This document shows, one piece after another, positions 1 through 25,054 of a stretch of DNA of 64,000 nt. The stretch is from Amoebidium appalachense (taxonomy: Eukaryota; Ichthyosporea): the NCBI GenBank assembly GCA_963693365.1, contig CAVNZM010000006.1, positions 7,130,001-7,194,000 of the forward strand, given 5' to 3'. The notes under the pieces were generated by a model that was given only the letters and a program-made list of their open reading frames with translations, had not been told where the DNA came from and did no database searches. The translations under genes and the position numbers were made by a program. The stretch's first letter is position 1; each line of letters opens with the position of its first letter.

Positions 1-116
1 CTTTGCCGCACAGACCGTGCTGGCCTTTGAATATCTGGTAGTGCTTGGGTGCCTGGGTGCATGTGGACCATGCGTTGTACACATGCACGTAGGCGTGCGC
101 TTGAGCACGCATACAT

Positions 117-154
<38 letters not shown>

Positions 155-444
155 CGTACGAAATACACGCAGCATACATGCACCCATATACACGTGCGGA
201 TGCACATGCATGCGCGCACGCACAGACACACACACACGTCTACACACATCCACACACGCGTGCACACACACACACACACACAATCACAGGGCTCACACAA
301 ACACACAACACATGCACAACCACATATGCACCCATATGCGCACTCACATGCACCCACACACACAAATGCACACGCACATATGCACACACACGCGCACCCA
401 CATGCACACACACACACCAACACACACACACACACACACACACC

Positions 445-477
<33 letters not shown>

Positions 478-956
478 TGTGTTTTTGTGTGTCTGACCAT
501 GTGTATGTGTGTGTATGTGTGTGTGTCTGAGCGTGTGTGGGTGTGCGCTTGGGCGGGCGCGTGCGTGCGCGCGTGTGTGCGTGATTTGTGGGCTTAGGCC
601 GAGCTCCTTTGAAATGCCAGCACCCCGTGTCAGCCGTCTGCGCAGTGCCCATATTAGTAGATCATGTGTTGATGCGTATACATGCCCTGTACATGTTATG
701 TGCATAGATACCCCGTTGGGGTAAATGCAAAATTAACCCATATGTGCTAATGTAAAAATACCCTATATAAATAAGTGCAAAATAACCATATAAGTCGTAG
801 AGGCAACAATATTCTCTGTGTGCTAAATGCAGCCATGCATGTGCAGACCCCCACGTGCTAGCCAGCACACCCGCACTCACCGTGACTGCCCTGTGACTGA
901 CTGTCTGCCCCCACAGCACAATCTGGACATCGTCTATCGTGATCTCAAGGTACTTG

Positions 957-991
<35 letters not shown>

Positions 992-2541
992 TCCCCCTTT
1001 CCCTACAAGCACATAAGCAGGAAGACAAAAAACATAAGCCTCAGTGAAGGTTATTTTGTTTTTGTTTTTTGTGGGGGGGGGGGGGGGGGGGGCATGAGCA
1101 TGCACGGTATTTGCATGGGGTTTATGATGGAGTCAGATTGGGGTTGGGTCCTTGCTGCTGATTGGCTCAGACATGCATATGACGGGTCTGCTGTCACCTC
1201 GGCCTTTAGGCACATGCGCACACATTATGCCCGTGAACACCTACCACACACACATTATGCCCGTGAACACCTACCACACACACATTATGCCCGTGAACAC
1301 CTACCACACACACATTATGCCCGTGAACACCTACCACACACACATTATGCCCGTGAACACCTACCACTCACACATTATGCCCGTGAACACCTACCACTCA
1401 CACATTATGCCCGTGAACACCTACCACACACACATTATGCCCGTGAACACCTACCACACACACATTATGCCCATGTGCTGCCATGCAGTTATGTGTATAT
1501 CCCCCCCCTCCCCCCCCCCCTTAGCCAGGGAAGTATCGACTTAGGTAGCGACGGGGGAGCTTCCTAGAAGCCCCGTCTCCTGAGTTCCTATGTATATTTT
1601 TCTTGCTTCTGCTTACTGCTGCAACTTTAACCCCCGGCCTTTCCCACTGCCCTTGCCTGCTTAAGCAACCCTGCTCGTCTCTGATCAAGACGGGTGACCC
1701 ACTCATGTTCAAGTGAAACAGTATCTGAGTTGGGTTTCGTTAACGAGGTGAATAGGTCGAAACTCGGGTACTGTGGATGACGTGGGCCCCCCCTGAGGAT
1801 GGGCTCTGCTTATTATGCATACTCTTTATGTATGGCTTGCATTCTGCATCGTGTTATCCGTTTGTTCTTGTGTACTTCGTACTTTTTGACGCATTTAAAC
1901 CCCCCCTCCCCCCCCCCCCCCTCCCCCCCCCCTTTAACGTTGCTGATTTATATGCTCTCTGCAGCCCGAGAATCTTCTGATTGACCGGCACGGCAATGTG
2001 CGTGTGACGGACTTTGGGTTTGCCAAGCGGGTGACGGACAAGACGTGGACGCTGTGTGGCACCCCCGAATATCTGGCGCCTGAGATCATCCTCTCGAAGG
2101 GCTATAACCATGCCGTGGACTGGTGGGCACTCGGTACGTGCATATGGGGGGGGGGGGGGGGAGGAAGGGGAGGGAGGGGGGAGGGGGGGGGCACGTGTGT
2201 GTGTGTGGGGGGGGGGGGGGGGGGGGTGGGGGGTATTATTTTTGGGCGGGGGGGGGGGAGGGGGGCTCTTGTGTGTGTTTGGGGTGCAATGTGGAATGTA
2301 TGGCCAAGGGATGGTTGGTTTTTTCTGGGGAGGGGGTTCGATACTGATTGTGGGGGCACAGGGGTGCTGATCTACGAAATGCGGTCGGGGCATGCGCCGT
2401 TTGTGGATGCAAACCAGATGGAGATGTACCGCAAGATTGTTGAGGGCCGCTTGGCCTTCCCCAACCACTTCAAGCAGGACGAGGTGTGCATGCTGGTGTT
2501 CACTTTCGCTAATAAACACACACACTTGCACTGCTTTGCAT

Positions 2542-2580
<39 letters not shown>

Positions 2581-3067
2581 CCTCCCCTCACACGCACGCA
2601 CACGCACACGCACACACACACACGTGCGCGCGTGCGCGTATTCCTTGGCATCCCTGTCCACCCCCCACCCCGTCAAACTTATGACCAATCATTCTGAGTT
2701 GTGCTGTTACTCCCCACCCACCAATCTAAACCATCACTTATCCCCCTCCCTCCTCTCCCCCCTCCCCCCTCCCCTCTCCCCCCCCTTTCTCCCGGACTAG
2801 GCGTGTTAGGCACATGCAACCCCCCAGTGCTTTATGGTGTGCCGTGGCCAGGGATTCCAGGGTTAGGAATAATGAATGGGGTTAGTGACTCGTGTTTTCT
2901 GCAGCGTGAAATGATTGCCGGGTTCCTGAGCATCGACTTGACCCGGCGCCTAGGCAACATGAAGAAGGGTGTGGCGGATATCAAGGGCCACCGCTACTTC
3001 AAGGTGTGTGTGGGGGGGGGATGATGTTATTAGTGTAGTGGGTGGGTGGGTGGGTGGGTGGGTGGGT

Positions 3068-3102
<35 letters not shown>

Positions 3103-3297
3103 GCCCAACTCTGACCCGTGCACGTGCAGGGCATGGACTTTGATGCCCTGATGGCCCTTAAACTGCCCTCCCCCTATGTGCCTCGGGTCGGGTCGGACGG
3201 CGACGACAGCAACTTTGACCGTTACGACGAGGAGAAGATCGAATGGGCCGGGGATGACGTGCGCGACCCGTACGAAGAGATCTTTAAGAATTTCTAA
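1..3297 (+). CDS. PRKAC: cAMP-dependent protein kinase catalytic subunit (5' part outside window)
   Basis: AGC-family Ser/Thr kinase that phosphorylates R-R-x-S/T targets when cAMP releases the regulatory subunit. Six visible exons, all in phase: 1-37, 917-949, 1965-2133, 2362-2483, 2905-3003, 3130-3297. They read, in order, the helix before the catalytic loop ([11 protein letters not shown]), the catalytic loop YRDLK+PENLL, the DFG motif, the activation loop [14 protein letters not shown] with its phosphorylatable Thr, DWWALG, the aI-helix region, and the AGC tail ending IFKNF-stop. The C-terminal FxxF ending at the stop codon is diagnostic of PKA-C rather than other AGC kinases. The Gly-rich loop and the N-lobe lie upstream of base 1. 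All introns are GT-AG and filled with CA, GT, G or C tracts. The DNA encoding the last codons is repeated three more times after the stop. Confidence 0.97.
118..476. repeat. Imperfect (CA)n in PKA intron
   Basis: CA-rich microsatellite with interspersed ACGC/ATGC units inside the 38-916 intron. It switches to (TG)n at about 475-535, so the two halves are complementary and could pair. No coding signal was seen. Confidence 0.9.
1219..1472. repeat. 30-bp minisatellite, about 8 copies, in PKA intron
   Basis: Units repeat exactly every 30 bp (cores at 1231, 1261, 1291, 1321, 1351, 1381, 1411 and 1441) around the core ccgtgaacacctac followed by cacacattatgc. Only one or two substitutions separate copies, so the expansion looks recent. 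It lies within the 950-1964 intron. Confidence 0.95.
1755..1908 (+). repeat. Dispersed intronic repeat, copy 1
   Basis: Begins near ggtcgaaactcggg, contains gaggatgggctctgctta and a run of gcatact motifs, then tgtgtacttcgta and gacgcattt, and ends in poly-C just before the 1965 acceptor. Related copies lie at 11717, 12178 and elsewhere. The start loosely resembles a pol III B-box, so a SINE-like origin is possible but unproven. Confidence 0.7.
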
Positions 3298-3475
3298 ATA
3301 TGGGCGTGGATGATGTGGATGAACCATACCAGGAGGTCTTTAAGAATTTCTAAATATGGGCGTGGATGATGTGCATGACCCATACCAGGAGATCTTTGAA
3401 AATTTTCTAAGTATGGGCATGGGATGGTTTGCGACCCATACAAGGGGATCTTTAAGAATTTCTAAATATGGGCAA
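3236..3475 (+). repeat. About 56-bp tandem copies of the PKA C-terminal codons
   Basis: The segment encoding the last residues ([14 protein letters not shown]) plus taaatatgggcgtgg is followed by three diverged copies, with the taa of each at 3295, 3351, 3408 and 3463. Each copy still translates as a PYxx[IV]F[KE]NF-like end. Only the first is in frame with the kinase. Confidence 0.85.
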
Positions 3476-3634
3476 GAGGCAACCCTCAGACCCATACACA
3501 TAGGTGTTGTATATTGGGGTGCCCTGGCTGGCTCACTGGGGCACACGTAGTGAAATTATCTTGAGCTTTTTTGATTAGTGCGGCCCTAGTGAATTATAGT
3601 GGCCCCAGGCATCTACGCCCATTATAATAATTAC

Positions 3635-3640
3635 AATAAA
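3635..3640 (+). terminator. Candidate poly(A) signal for the PKA gene
   Basis: AATAAA about 340 nt after the stop codon, beyond the 56-bp repeats, in a locally AT-rich stretch. No cleavage evidence is available. Confidence 0.4.
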
Positions 3641-15415
<11,775 letters not shown>

Positions 15416-16740
15416 TAAGCATCACGTGCAAATTAAGGCCGTGTTTTGCAATTCATTCAATTAGATTTTGGTGGCACTTTTAAGGCTATGGTCCAATTGC
15501 CGTGTGACCTTTGACATTGGGAATTTGGAATCGACTTTACGTCGATCATATCGACGTCAGATTGCCCATGTATGGCGTGCTTTCCTTTTTTGGAAACCGC
15601 GGAATGATATCGAGAAATAGAGAACTTCCGCCGGTACCGGTGTGGACACTGTCACGCTGAGTGAGCCCTGGCGCTTTTCAGAGGCTGTGCGTGCACATGT
15701 TTAGAAGCCTTCAGTTTGTTTTCACATACCGTAGAGTGTGTGCACTCAACTGAGCATATCATATGATAGATGTAATGTAGTAATTACCTTGTATTGGCCA
15801 TGGTGCACCCCAGAACTGCATGTATTTAGGCCTGGTCCCGGCCGGAGCAATTGATAATACTACTTTGGAGGACTCCGAAGTTATATAATACTGGTATATT
15901 CCCCTGCATGTGGACAGCAAACCGCATTGGCCATGGGATCTAAGCCAGCCACCTGTGCATGCCGGCCACACTGTGCGCGAGCACCTCAGTGCCAGCGCTC
16001 ACACACTGAGGAATCTACTGTAGGTGACGTCAGTGCCCGGGTACACACCTGTGACGTCATACCGCTACCGAGGACTGCCAGTGCCGGAAAGGCCACCGAG
16101 TCAGGCCGTGATGTGTGGATCCTCGCTATATGGCGATATCGAAAATACCTATATGCTATAGCACACATAGACACATTCCTGTGTGAAATACGGGAGGGCC
16201 CCATGCATACGTACATATCCAGAAGAAAACACCCCGTAACATTCGATTCAAGGGGAAAAAGGCTTTTATGCTATGCTATCTATCGATTATGACGCTGTCA
16301 GGCGGCGTGCACGTGGCTGCCGGACCAGTCGGCGGCCCTCCGTCGGCCTCCGACACCCCTCAACCAATCAGAACAAGGCATGGTATGGATAATATCAGCC
16401 CTGGTACGGGCTGATTGGGGCCGGACCATTCGTACCATGGCAATCGATATACGTGATATGTACGTACGATGGTTGGCTACAAACGCTCCAAATAAATTGG
16501 TTGGCTGCAACACAGATCCCTCAGGAATGTGGCAGGTTCTTATCCATGATACAGCGTAGGTGTTTCCAAACAAACAGTTAAATAATATGCCTAAAAAATA
16601 TATTAAAACTATTTAATTTATTTAAATCGGATAAATTGCAGTTCCTTTGGTAGTATTTTGATTCCAAGATAATGCTTTTTGCCCCCTTCTGAGTCGTTTT
16701 GGCGGTGAGCCGCCGGAATATTTAGTCCGTGGGTATTGAG
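15416..16740. other. Intergenic region, PDZ gene to carrier gene
   Basis: No exon recognised. Two TGACGTCA-type CRE-like sites occur at about 16024 and 16052. AATAAA at 16491-16496 is a possible distant poly(A) signal. 16560-16680 is AT-rich. Confidence 0.5.
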
Positions 16741-16788
16741 CCAATCAAAACGGGTTTGGGTTCTTCAAGTTGTTAGCCGCTATAAAAG
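16741..16788 (+). promoter_or_regulatory. CCAAT and TATA promoter of the carrier gene
   Basis: CCAATCA at 16741 and TATAAAAG at 16781-16788, 40 bp apart, place the transcription start near 16812. A 5'UTR intron is likely: donor ACG/GTACGTGT at 16887, acceptor CACGCAG ending at 17080, only 6 nt before the ATG. Confidence 0.7.
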
Positions 16789-17086
16789 CGCTAATGAGCA
16801 AGATAGGCGCCAGTCTGTTTTTGTTGGGGTTACGTGCAGGTCGGGTCCGAAACTTCTCTGTTGCTCTCTCGTCTGCCACAACAACGGTACGTGTGTGTGT
16901 GTTGGGCTACCTCGGAGGGTGTAGTGCTGGGGGAAACGGTAAGAGAACGGATACACAGCTTGAGTGTCATCGAGGCGCTGTAGTCAGTGCGCCATCTGGA
17001 AAAACAGGAAACGTGGAGGGTAGATCTAGTGGTCGTTGAATGAGAGTTTGCTATTAGAGCCTTACACGCTTGTCACGCAGACAAAA

Positions 17087-17412
17087 ATGGCACCTCCTCC
17101 GTCTACCCCTGGCCAGAACCCCTGGAAGAAGGCCGGTATCACAGGCTTTGCCGTGATCCTGGAGATGACCTCCGGAGGTCTGTTTATGGAGAACGTGAAG
17201 ATGGAAAAGCAGCGCACGTCCGAGTCCTACCCCCGTATTATCCGCAACGTGCTCAAGCAGGGCATTCGCGGCTTCGAGGCCGGCCTGTGGCCATGGTTAG
17301 TTATTGCTCTTGCCCTGAATCCATTGGGTGCTTGAGGAAGGAAGGAGCTGATTAATGGCAGGAACACACACTGGCATATGGCTGGTGGTTTGTTCCACGC
17401 AGCACGGACACG

Positions 17413-17452
<40 letters not shown>

Positions 17453-17717
17453 GTGAATCGCGCTTACACCTGACATGCATATACAGACATAGGTGTATAG
17501 ACATACGTGTAGAGGTTTTCCCGAGCTGCCTTGACCTGCACGTACACACACGTGCACCGAACTGGCAACTCTAGCTGCTCTTGAATACCATCCCCCACAG
17601 GCACATGCTCCCCCTCTCTTGTTGTCAGCCGTATCGGCCCCCCCCCCTCCCCTCCCCCCCTTCCCCCTGTTTGTCTATCGTCTTCCCCGACCACCTTCCT
17701 TCTCTCATTTCTTTATA

Positions 17718-17765
<48 letters not shown>

Positions 17766-19990
17766 CCTCCCTCCCTCCCTCCCTCCCTAACTCTCTCTCG
17801 TTCTCTCGTTCTCTCCCTCCCTCCCTCCCTGCCTCCGTCCTCTGATCTCTATTCTCCCCCCCCCCCCCCCTCCCCTCCCCCTCCTCCCCCCCCTTCCTCC
17901 TCCACCAAACAATATCCGAAAGGCTTGGCTGTAATCACCAGGCCAAGAGTCCGCTTGCCTTGGTCCTGGTGGATAGCCGGGATGTAGGAGAAAGTGCAAG
18001 GGCAGGGCGACGGGAAGGGATTATGGTTGTGTGGTCTGCAGGAGGCAGGAGGGCGACGTGTTGCTGACTGTGTGTTTGCTGCAGGGGCCTTGTGCTTGGC
18101 CTGACCAAGGGCACCGTGCTGGGGGGCTCCAAGGCCCAGCTGGACCACATGTGCCACAACTTCGGCATGACCAAGAAGACCGTATGCTCCCCTCCTTCTA
18201 TTCTTGGCGTGCTTGTAGGGAATCCGATCAGTTTCCCATTCTCGTTTCCTTTCCCTACCCCCAGCCCCCTCCCCCCTCCCCCCTTCTCCCGCCCCTTCTT
18301 GCCCCCAGCCCCCTCCCCCTTCCCCCCCCCTCTCCCCTCTGCGCTTACCCCCCCTTCCCCCTCTCGTTCTCTCTCTCCCTTTCTCTCCTCCTCCCCCTCT
18401 TTACCCCCCCCCCCCCCCCTCCCCCCCTTTAGGGTCAACCTCCGGTGCTTGGTGGAGGATCAATGGCTTGCAGAAATCTCGAACCCTGAAGTACATGTCA
18501 CAGCCTTCTCTTCCCCTATCCTCACAGTGTATTGTTGGTCGGCCCTTACCTTGCCTTTCCCCCCCCCCCTTACCCCCCCCCCCCCCCCCCCCCCCCCCTG
18601 ATTGGTCACCAGCCACTGACACTTATGTCCACAGTCGGACCTTGTGTCCGGATTCGGGTCTGGGGCGGTGCAGGGTGTGTTCATGTCGCCCATTCTGCTT
18701 GCCCGCACACGTGTCAACCAGAACCTGACGGAGCGCTCCAAGGCCGGCAAGACCCAGATGAGTGTGCTCGAGGAGATGCGCATCTCTTCCCGCGTATGTG
18801 ATTCCCCTCCCTCCCCCCCCCCCCCCCCCCCTCCCCCTCCCCCTCCCCCCCACCGTCCTCGTTGTCCCCATTCTCTCCCCTCCCCCCATTCCCCCGCACT
18901 GCTCACCCCCCCCCCCCCCCCCCCCCCCCCCCCGCCCGCCCTCTTTGCCCCCATTCTCTCCCTTTCCCCCCCCCCCCCCTCTCTCCCCTCTCCTCCTTCC
19001 GTCCACCCCGCGGGGATGGTTGACACTGGTAGGGCTGGGGTGGGAAAGGAGTCGAAACAAGGAGGAAAACCCGGGGAAGGGATGGGTGAGGCAGTGCAAA
19101 CTGGAAGAGTGGATAACTTGAAGTGTTCAGCTCTGAGTGGGTGCCGTTCACTTCGGCCCGTGTTACTTGCAGATAAAGCCCAGTGTGATTGGTGCGCAGT
19201 GCAAGGTGGCCTTGCCTCGTGACGTCATTGGTGGCTAGTGGCAGGCGGAGGAGTCGGATGTGGGCATAGGGTGTGATTTTGGTGACTGACTGAATGCGTG
19301 ATAGGGGGAATAGTGCCGGCTAGTGTTATAGGTGGTGATTCTTGGTGCCTGATTGACTGACTGACTGACTGACTATGGGGTTGCCACAGATTCTCAACGA
19401 TGCGATCAAGAAGGAGGGTGTGATGATGCTGACCACGGGCATGGGGGCATGCGTGTTCAAGCGGGCCATGGACTGGGGCACACGGTTCATGTTCATCAAC
19501 ATCTTCCGCAACTACCTGCAGAGCACCAAGGTAAAACAATGTGGCTAAACCAAACCCCTAGGGGTCATGGGCACATGTCCGTGTGGTGTGGTGTGTTCAC
19601 TGTCGGAGGCGGTGTGTGTGTGGTGTTTCACAGTAATTTCCCTGGAGAATCTCAGTGGCAGCGATCGTAAGGGCACATGCACGGACACCTGATGTTGTCT
19701 TGCAGGAACAAAAAGGGATCGTTGTATGTTGGGGGGTGGAGGGTTGAGGGGAAGGGGCAAGGGGGTGGGGGGGGGAGGTTGTGTCCCTGCCCTCTCCCTT
19801 CAGGCGTGAGCACACACACACACAGACAGACGGAGGCAGACCCCAAAACACCCACACTCTTGTTTTCTTTTCTTTTTCTGCACACGTCCCTGTTTGTGTC
19901 TTTTGGAATCATGGATTAGCGCTTTCACGGGTATACACAACTTCACAGAGCCTCCCCCCCCCCCTTTCTTTCCCCATCACCATGATACAC

Positions 19991-20053
<63 letters not shown>

Positions 20054-20997
20054 TGGTCAATTAGAAACAAATACACCTACAACCGTCTTTCACGCGCTTC
20101 TAAACCCAAACCCATCACCACCATCACAGTCCCCTCCTTCCAACAACTCTCAACCCTACACACTACACACCAAACACACACTCACTCACACTCACACACA
20201 CACATAAGCACACACAGTTACACAAGACACTTTACACTCCTCGACTCCGGGAATCATCCCCTGCTGGTTCCATGGTGTTTCTTCTAGCACCATCCACTGA
20301 CGTCTAGTTTGTTGTGCAGCCGGCAGGGCAGGGGCTCAACGATGCTGAGAAGCTGTACACGTCGTTCATTGGGGGGGCAGCATCAGTCACGGTCACACAG
20401 CCCGTCGACCGCCTCATGCCCATCCTGCAGCAGGCCGGCAGAGACACAAAGCCAATCACCCAGGTACGTGGAGTGTCTTGTAGTGAGTGCCATGGGGGGC
20501 AGGGTGTGTGTGTGCAGTGCCCCGGGTATGATGGGGTCGTATGGGCGTGGGTGCCCCAGGTTAGCAGGAGAGGGGTCGAGAACGCGGACAGGGAGAAGTC
20601 AACCGAAAGGGCACAAGAGCTGTGCTGGTGTGCTCCTCGAGAGAGGGGGGGGGGGGGGAGGAGGGCAGGCAGGCTCACAGAGGGTTTGCAGTGCAAGATA
20701 TGCTTGTGTGTGTGTGTGTGTATGGGGGGGGGGGGGGGGGGGGGGGGGGGAGGGGAGGTTGGATAATGGTGAGGGGAGTTTGAGGGGCAGGGTGCCTGGG
20801 CAGTCGGATGCGGGTGGATGGAGGCAGCGAGGGCTGGGCACTGACCCCGTATGGACGTGCAGATCATCAAGGAGAAGTTTGCGGCCGAGGGCATCACGAC
20901 CATGCAGAGGGGCTGGGCCATGCGCACCCTGCACACGGGCTACCACACCATGTTTGCTATCTTCGTGGCTGACAAGATCTACGCCATGCTGAGCTAA
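17087..20997 (+). CDS. Mitochondrial carrier family (SLC25-like) protein
   Basis: Solute transporter of the inner mitochondrial membrane by family; substrate unknown. Exons 17087-17295, 18085-18181, 18635-18793, 19390-19530, 20320-20463 and 20863-20997 chain perfectly in phase and give about 294 aa, the usual carrier size. Three repeats of roughly 95 residues are visible. The second has SPILLARTRV followed by EGVMMLTTGMGACVFKRAMDW. The third has GGAASVTVTQPVDRLM followed by AEGITTMQRGW and HTMFAIFVADKIY. These follow the Px[DE]xx[KR] and acidic-Gly-aromatic-Arg-Gly patterns, but the signatures are degenerate: PVDRLM lacks the final basic residue and the first repeat lacks the Pro. A divergent carrier is therefore likely. 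An upstream in-frame ATG at 17036 would fall inside the proposed 5'UTR intron. Confidence 0.82.
17413..17450. repeat. Short (CA)n in carrier intron 1
   Basis: Pure CA tract. The same intron also has (CT)n at 17720-17760 and C-rich sequence at 17857-17900. Confidence 0.85.
19987..20052. repeat. (CA)n in carrier intron 4
   Basis: CA tract in intron 19531-20319, upstream of the branch-site motif CTGAC at 20297. Confidence 0.9.
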
Positions 20998-21239
20998 ATA
21001 TCAATTAGCCTAGCTAGTTATCAAATAGCCCGGCCAGTATCTGGTAGCCCGGCTAGGTTTCCGGTTCAGCTGCGGGGGTGCTGTGCGCTCCCAAGGGACA
21101 TATGTATGCACACAGGGATATAGGTGCGAGGCTGGCCCTCGTTTTGATTGATTGATTTCTTGCCCTTCCTTTATTTTATGTTTTTAAAAATATGAGCCTC
21201 TGTATACCTACCCGCAGGTTTACTCAGTGTGCCGTGCCC

Positions 21240-21288
<49 letters not shown>

Positions 21289-22385
21289 CCCCTCCTCCAC
21301 CTCCTCCTCCGGAACCATTTGGGCACTTCCAACTTTGAAGCCCAAAGCCTTGCCATTGAGTGATGTTCGGGCTTTCGGTTTAGATGTTGGTGTTCGGTCC
21401 TTTGAGTTTTCGCAATTGCTATCATACCCTGCAGCCGGTGTGGGTAAGGTCTAATTCTCCGGCCCTCGGCTTTACAGTGTACATAACCGGCGAATTGGTA
21501 GTGCACACATGTGTACGTGGAGGGGGGGGGGGGGGGGGATAGCTACGGAGGATGCACTCAATTATACACACACTGTGATCCTATCCCATTCCCAGCGTGT
21601 ATATGTGCTGGCTTGCCTTTGGTTGGTAATAATACTACAATAAATTACACTGACCACACCCCGTTCGAATTCAAGTAACATGTTTTGTACCCAGTAGCGC
21701 CTTGCATGCACGTCAAAGATATCTTACATATGTGCATGCATCGTGCCTCTGTGCTGTACGAGGACAGACAGTGTCCTGTGCCTCGTGTAAACCTTGTCAT
21801 GTATCGATTATGTACGTGTTTCATACCTCACTGTGACCTTATACACTTCTTTACTATAATACGTCATTACAGCGCTAGAGGGGTGCTCCGGGCAATCCCC
21901 AATACAAGTATCACCCAGCCTAGCCTAGTGCTAGACTATGCACACTTTGTGCCGACATTCGAAATTAATATATTAGACTAAGTCTTGCTACGACCATGAA
22001 AACTTTCAACTAACATCCCTTCAAAGCTCACATACATATCGACACTTGTCTCATTACACTTGCATCCCTGTGCACACGGCACCCCAAGACTTATATCTTG
22101 GTGCTACGGCATGGGGTGCATTCACTTTAGCTGCTATGTGCTCACAGCACCCAATATGATTGGTCAGCCCACCCCAACACTTTTTAAATCATCGACATTA
22201 CATATTACACCGCAAATTCGAAAATGAACACACCATCTAATCCTACGTACAGTAAGTACCTCTCTACGAATAACCCCAACGCCATCACCACACCCAACCC
22301 CCCCCCTCCTACGCATGAACTTACCAACCATTCACCCAACGAAACCGCCTTCTTCCCCCTCCCCCCCTTTTTTTTCTTCCCTCTG
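20998..22385. other. Convergent intergenic region between the carrier and TAZ-sirtuin genes
   Basis: Just after the carrier stop there are short tagccnngctag-type repeats (20998-21060), a C run of about 46 nt (21240-21285) and a possible AATAAA for the carrier at 21639-21644. The remainder, to the stop codon of the minus-strand gene, shows no exon. Confidence 0.5.
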
Positions 22386-22978
22386 CTAGTACCCGTTGGT
22401 AGAGTAGAACTCCCCCTCTACGGGGTTAGCCACCGGCCTAGGTCTTGGTCTTGATGGGGGCCTAAGATAGGTTAAAGCCTCATCTATGGTCTGCAGGGTA
22501 GACACGGCAGGGCCCATAATACTGATTGCACTATCGGCTATCCTGCTGGGGGCTAGGGGGTGGTCGGGGTTAACCCTTACTAGCGTGCACCTGCCCCTAG
22601 GTACCCTCCTGACGTATTCCTCAGCCATGGTGCGTATGGATGGCACACGTACACCCGCCCCCATTTCCAGCACGACCAACCGCAGACCTTTAACCTCGCA
22701 CAGGTGCAGTACGGCATCCTCCCAGCGCAGATAGTTGCTGGGGGGGTCAGGGGCCTCGATCCACTTGTGGTCGTTGAACATAAGGACACTGGGCCGCCCT
22801 GCCGCACCACACTGTGGACACCTGTAGCCACCACGAGAGATCAATTGAGTCAAAAAAAAAGCCATACAAAGCGCCCCAAAAGACCATACAGACCGACATA
22901 CGAGCTACAGAGCGATTGATTTCATTGCCCCTATCCATATGTATTCCGCTATTCCCGTATCTTTGCCAGCCCCCCCAG

Positions 22979-23043
<65 letters not shown>

Positions 23044-23365
23044 ACCCCCACCCCCACCACACACACCAATACCAACACAGGCATCCCCTCCCCCCCCCCC
23101 CCCTCCCCCTCTTCCCACCTCTGCTCTATCCCTTCCCATCCTCCAACTCATCCTAAGTTAAACCCCATCATCCCAGATGCAACACCACCAGCCAGACTGT
23201 CCAAGCGCCAATCCAACCATCCTCCTTTACCTCCTAACACACAAACACACAGACACACAGACTTTGTGTGCTCCCCCCCCCCCCCACCCCACCCCCTTCC
23301 CCCCCACCAAAAAAAAGAAAAAGAAAAAAAAAAAAAAAAAAAAAAAAAACACCACCACCACCAGC

Positions 23366-23416
<51 letters not shown>

Positions 23417-23463
23417 TGTGCCGCCCTTCCCACCCCCCTCCCTACCACCAGAACCCACACACG

Positions 23464-23521
<58 letters not shown>

Positions 23522-24026
23522 GACATGCCGTGGTCCCCCCCCCCCCACGTACACACAACCACCAAAACACATACAGGCATATACACACACAAACACAAAC
23601 ACAGACACCCACCCACCCACATACACACAAACACCCACCTTGGCTGATCCCCCACCCACCGCATGGTGTTAGGTTCCACACTGAACCCATCATCCAACGT
23701 CCAGTGGTGGTCCCCACACGGCACAGAGCACTGCCAGGTATCCGCATTGCCGTGTATCTCGTATATCTCCCCCTCACTAAACCCGGCCTTGCGAAAATGC
23801 GAGTCCACATTCGACGTGAGCACAAAGAACCCCCCCGGAAGACCCTCAGTGGGGCCTATTGGCGGCAGGCTCCCCACAGAGCGAATTTTCGTGCCCGGGA
23901 GGGGGTTGCTAAGCAAATTGGGGGCACTGCTAATGGGAAGAATTGGGCCGGCTGTCTCTCGTGCCTGCCGTTTACGTTGGGCCTCTCCAAGTAGCCGACT
24001 GACCTCTTGGCGTACCATGCTAGTGT

Positions 24027-24108
<82 letters not shown>

Positions 24109-24739
24109 GATGTGAGTGTGTGCATGATGATGTTCGTGTATTCGTGTGCATATGTGTGTGACCGCATATGGGTGGGCATGTGTGTGTGTGTGTGTGCGCG
24201 AGCGCGCGCGTGTGTACATGTCGCTGACACGGGTGTGTGTGTGTGTGTGGTGAAGGGGGGGGGGGGGGGTTGAGGGGAGAGAGGTTAGGTTTGTGACGGC
24301 AGCATGGGTAGGTGGATGTGCATGCAGCCCAGTGTGTGTGCTTGTCTCTGGTGGTGGACAGTGGGTGATGACAGTCAGTGAGCTGGAGAATGTCTGTGTG
24401 TGTGTGTGTGTGTTGGTAGAGGGGAGGGGACGGTGGGGGGGAGGGGGGGGGACGGTGGGGGGTAGATTTGGCAGCCGTGTGTGTGGGTTGTGTGTTGTGA
24501 GTGTGGGTGTCTGCCAGAGGGTGTGTGTGTGGAAGGGAGGGGGGAGGGAGGGAGGGGGGAAGGAGCACGATGCAGATAAGGTGTACGGGCAGTGCATGTC
24601 ATGTCTGTGTGGTGGTCTGCAGTGGGATTACTCGAACCACTGCAGCAACTTATCCACGTTTTATCCCTCATTTCTCCCCCTCCCCTCGCCACCCCCTCCC
24701 CCCCCCCCCCCCCCCTTCATCTCTCCCCTCCCCCTCTTT

Positions 24740-24795
<56 letters not shown>

Positions 24796-25015
24796 ATTAA
24801 TATTCGACAACCACTTATGCCCCAGGCCTTCAGATATCCCGACACATACCCAAGGCACAGGATATAGTGTCAAGGGAAAGCCGCCCTCAGGAAAGGATAT
24901 GGTGTGTGTGAGAGTGTTCAGGGGGGAGGGGGGGGAGGGGGGCGGGGGAGCGAGGGAGGGAGGGAGGGAGGGAGGGAGGGAGGGAGGGAGGGAGAGAGAG
25001 AGAGAGAGAGGGAGG

Positions 25016-25054
<39 letters not shown>

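Noticed and set aside
3043-3070. (GGGT)n as telomere repeat
   Set aside because: Short, internal and inside an intron. Not TTAGGG-type.
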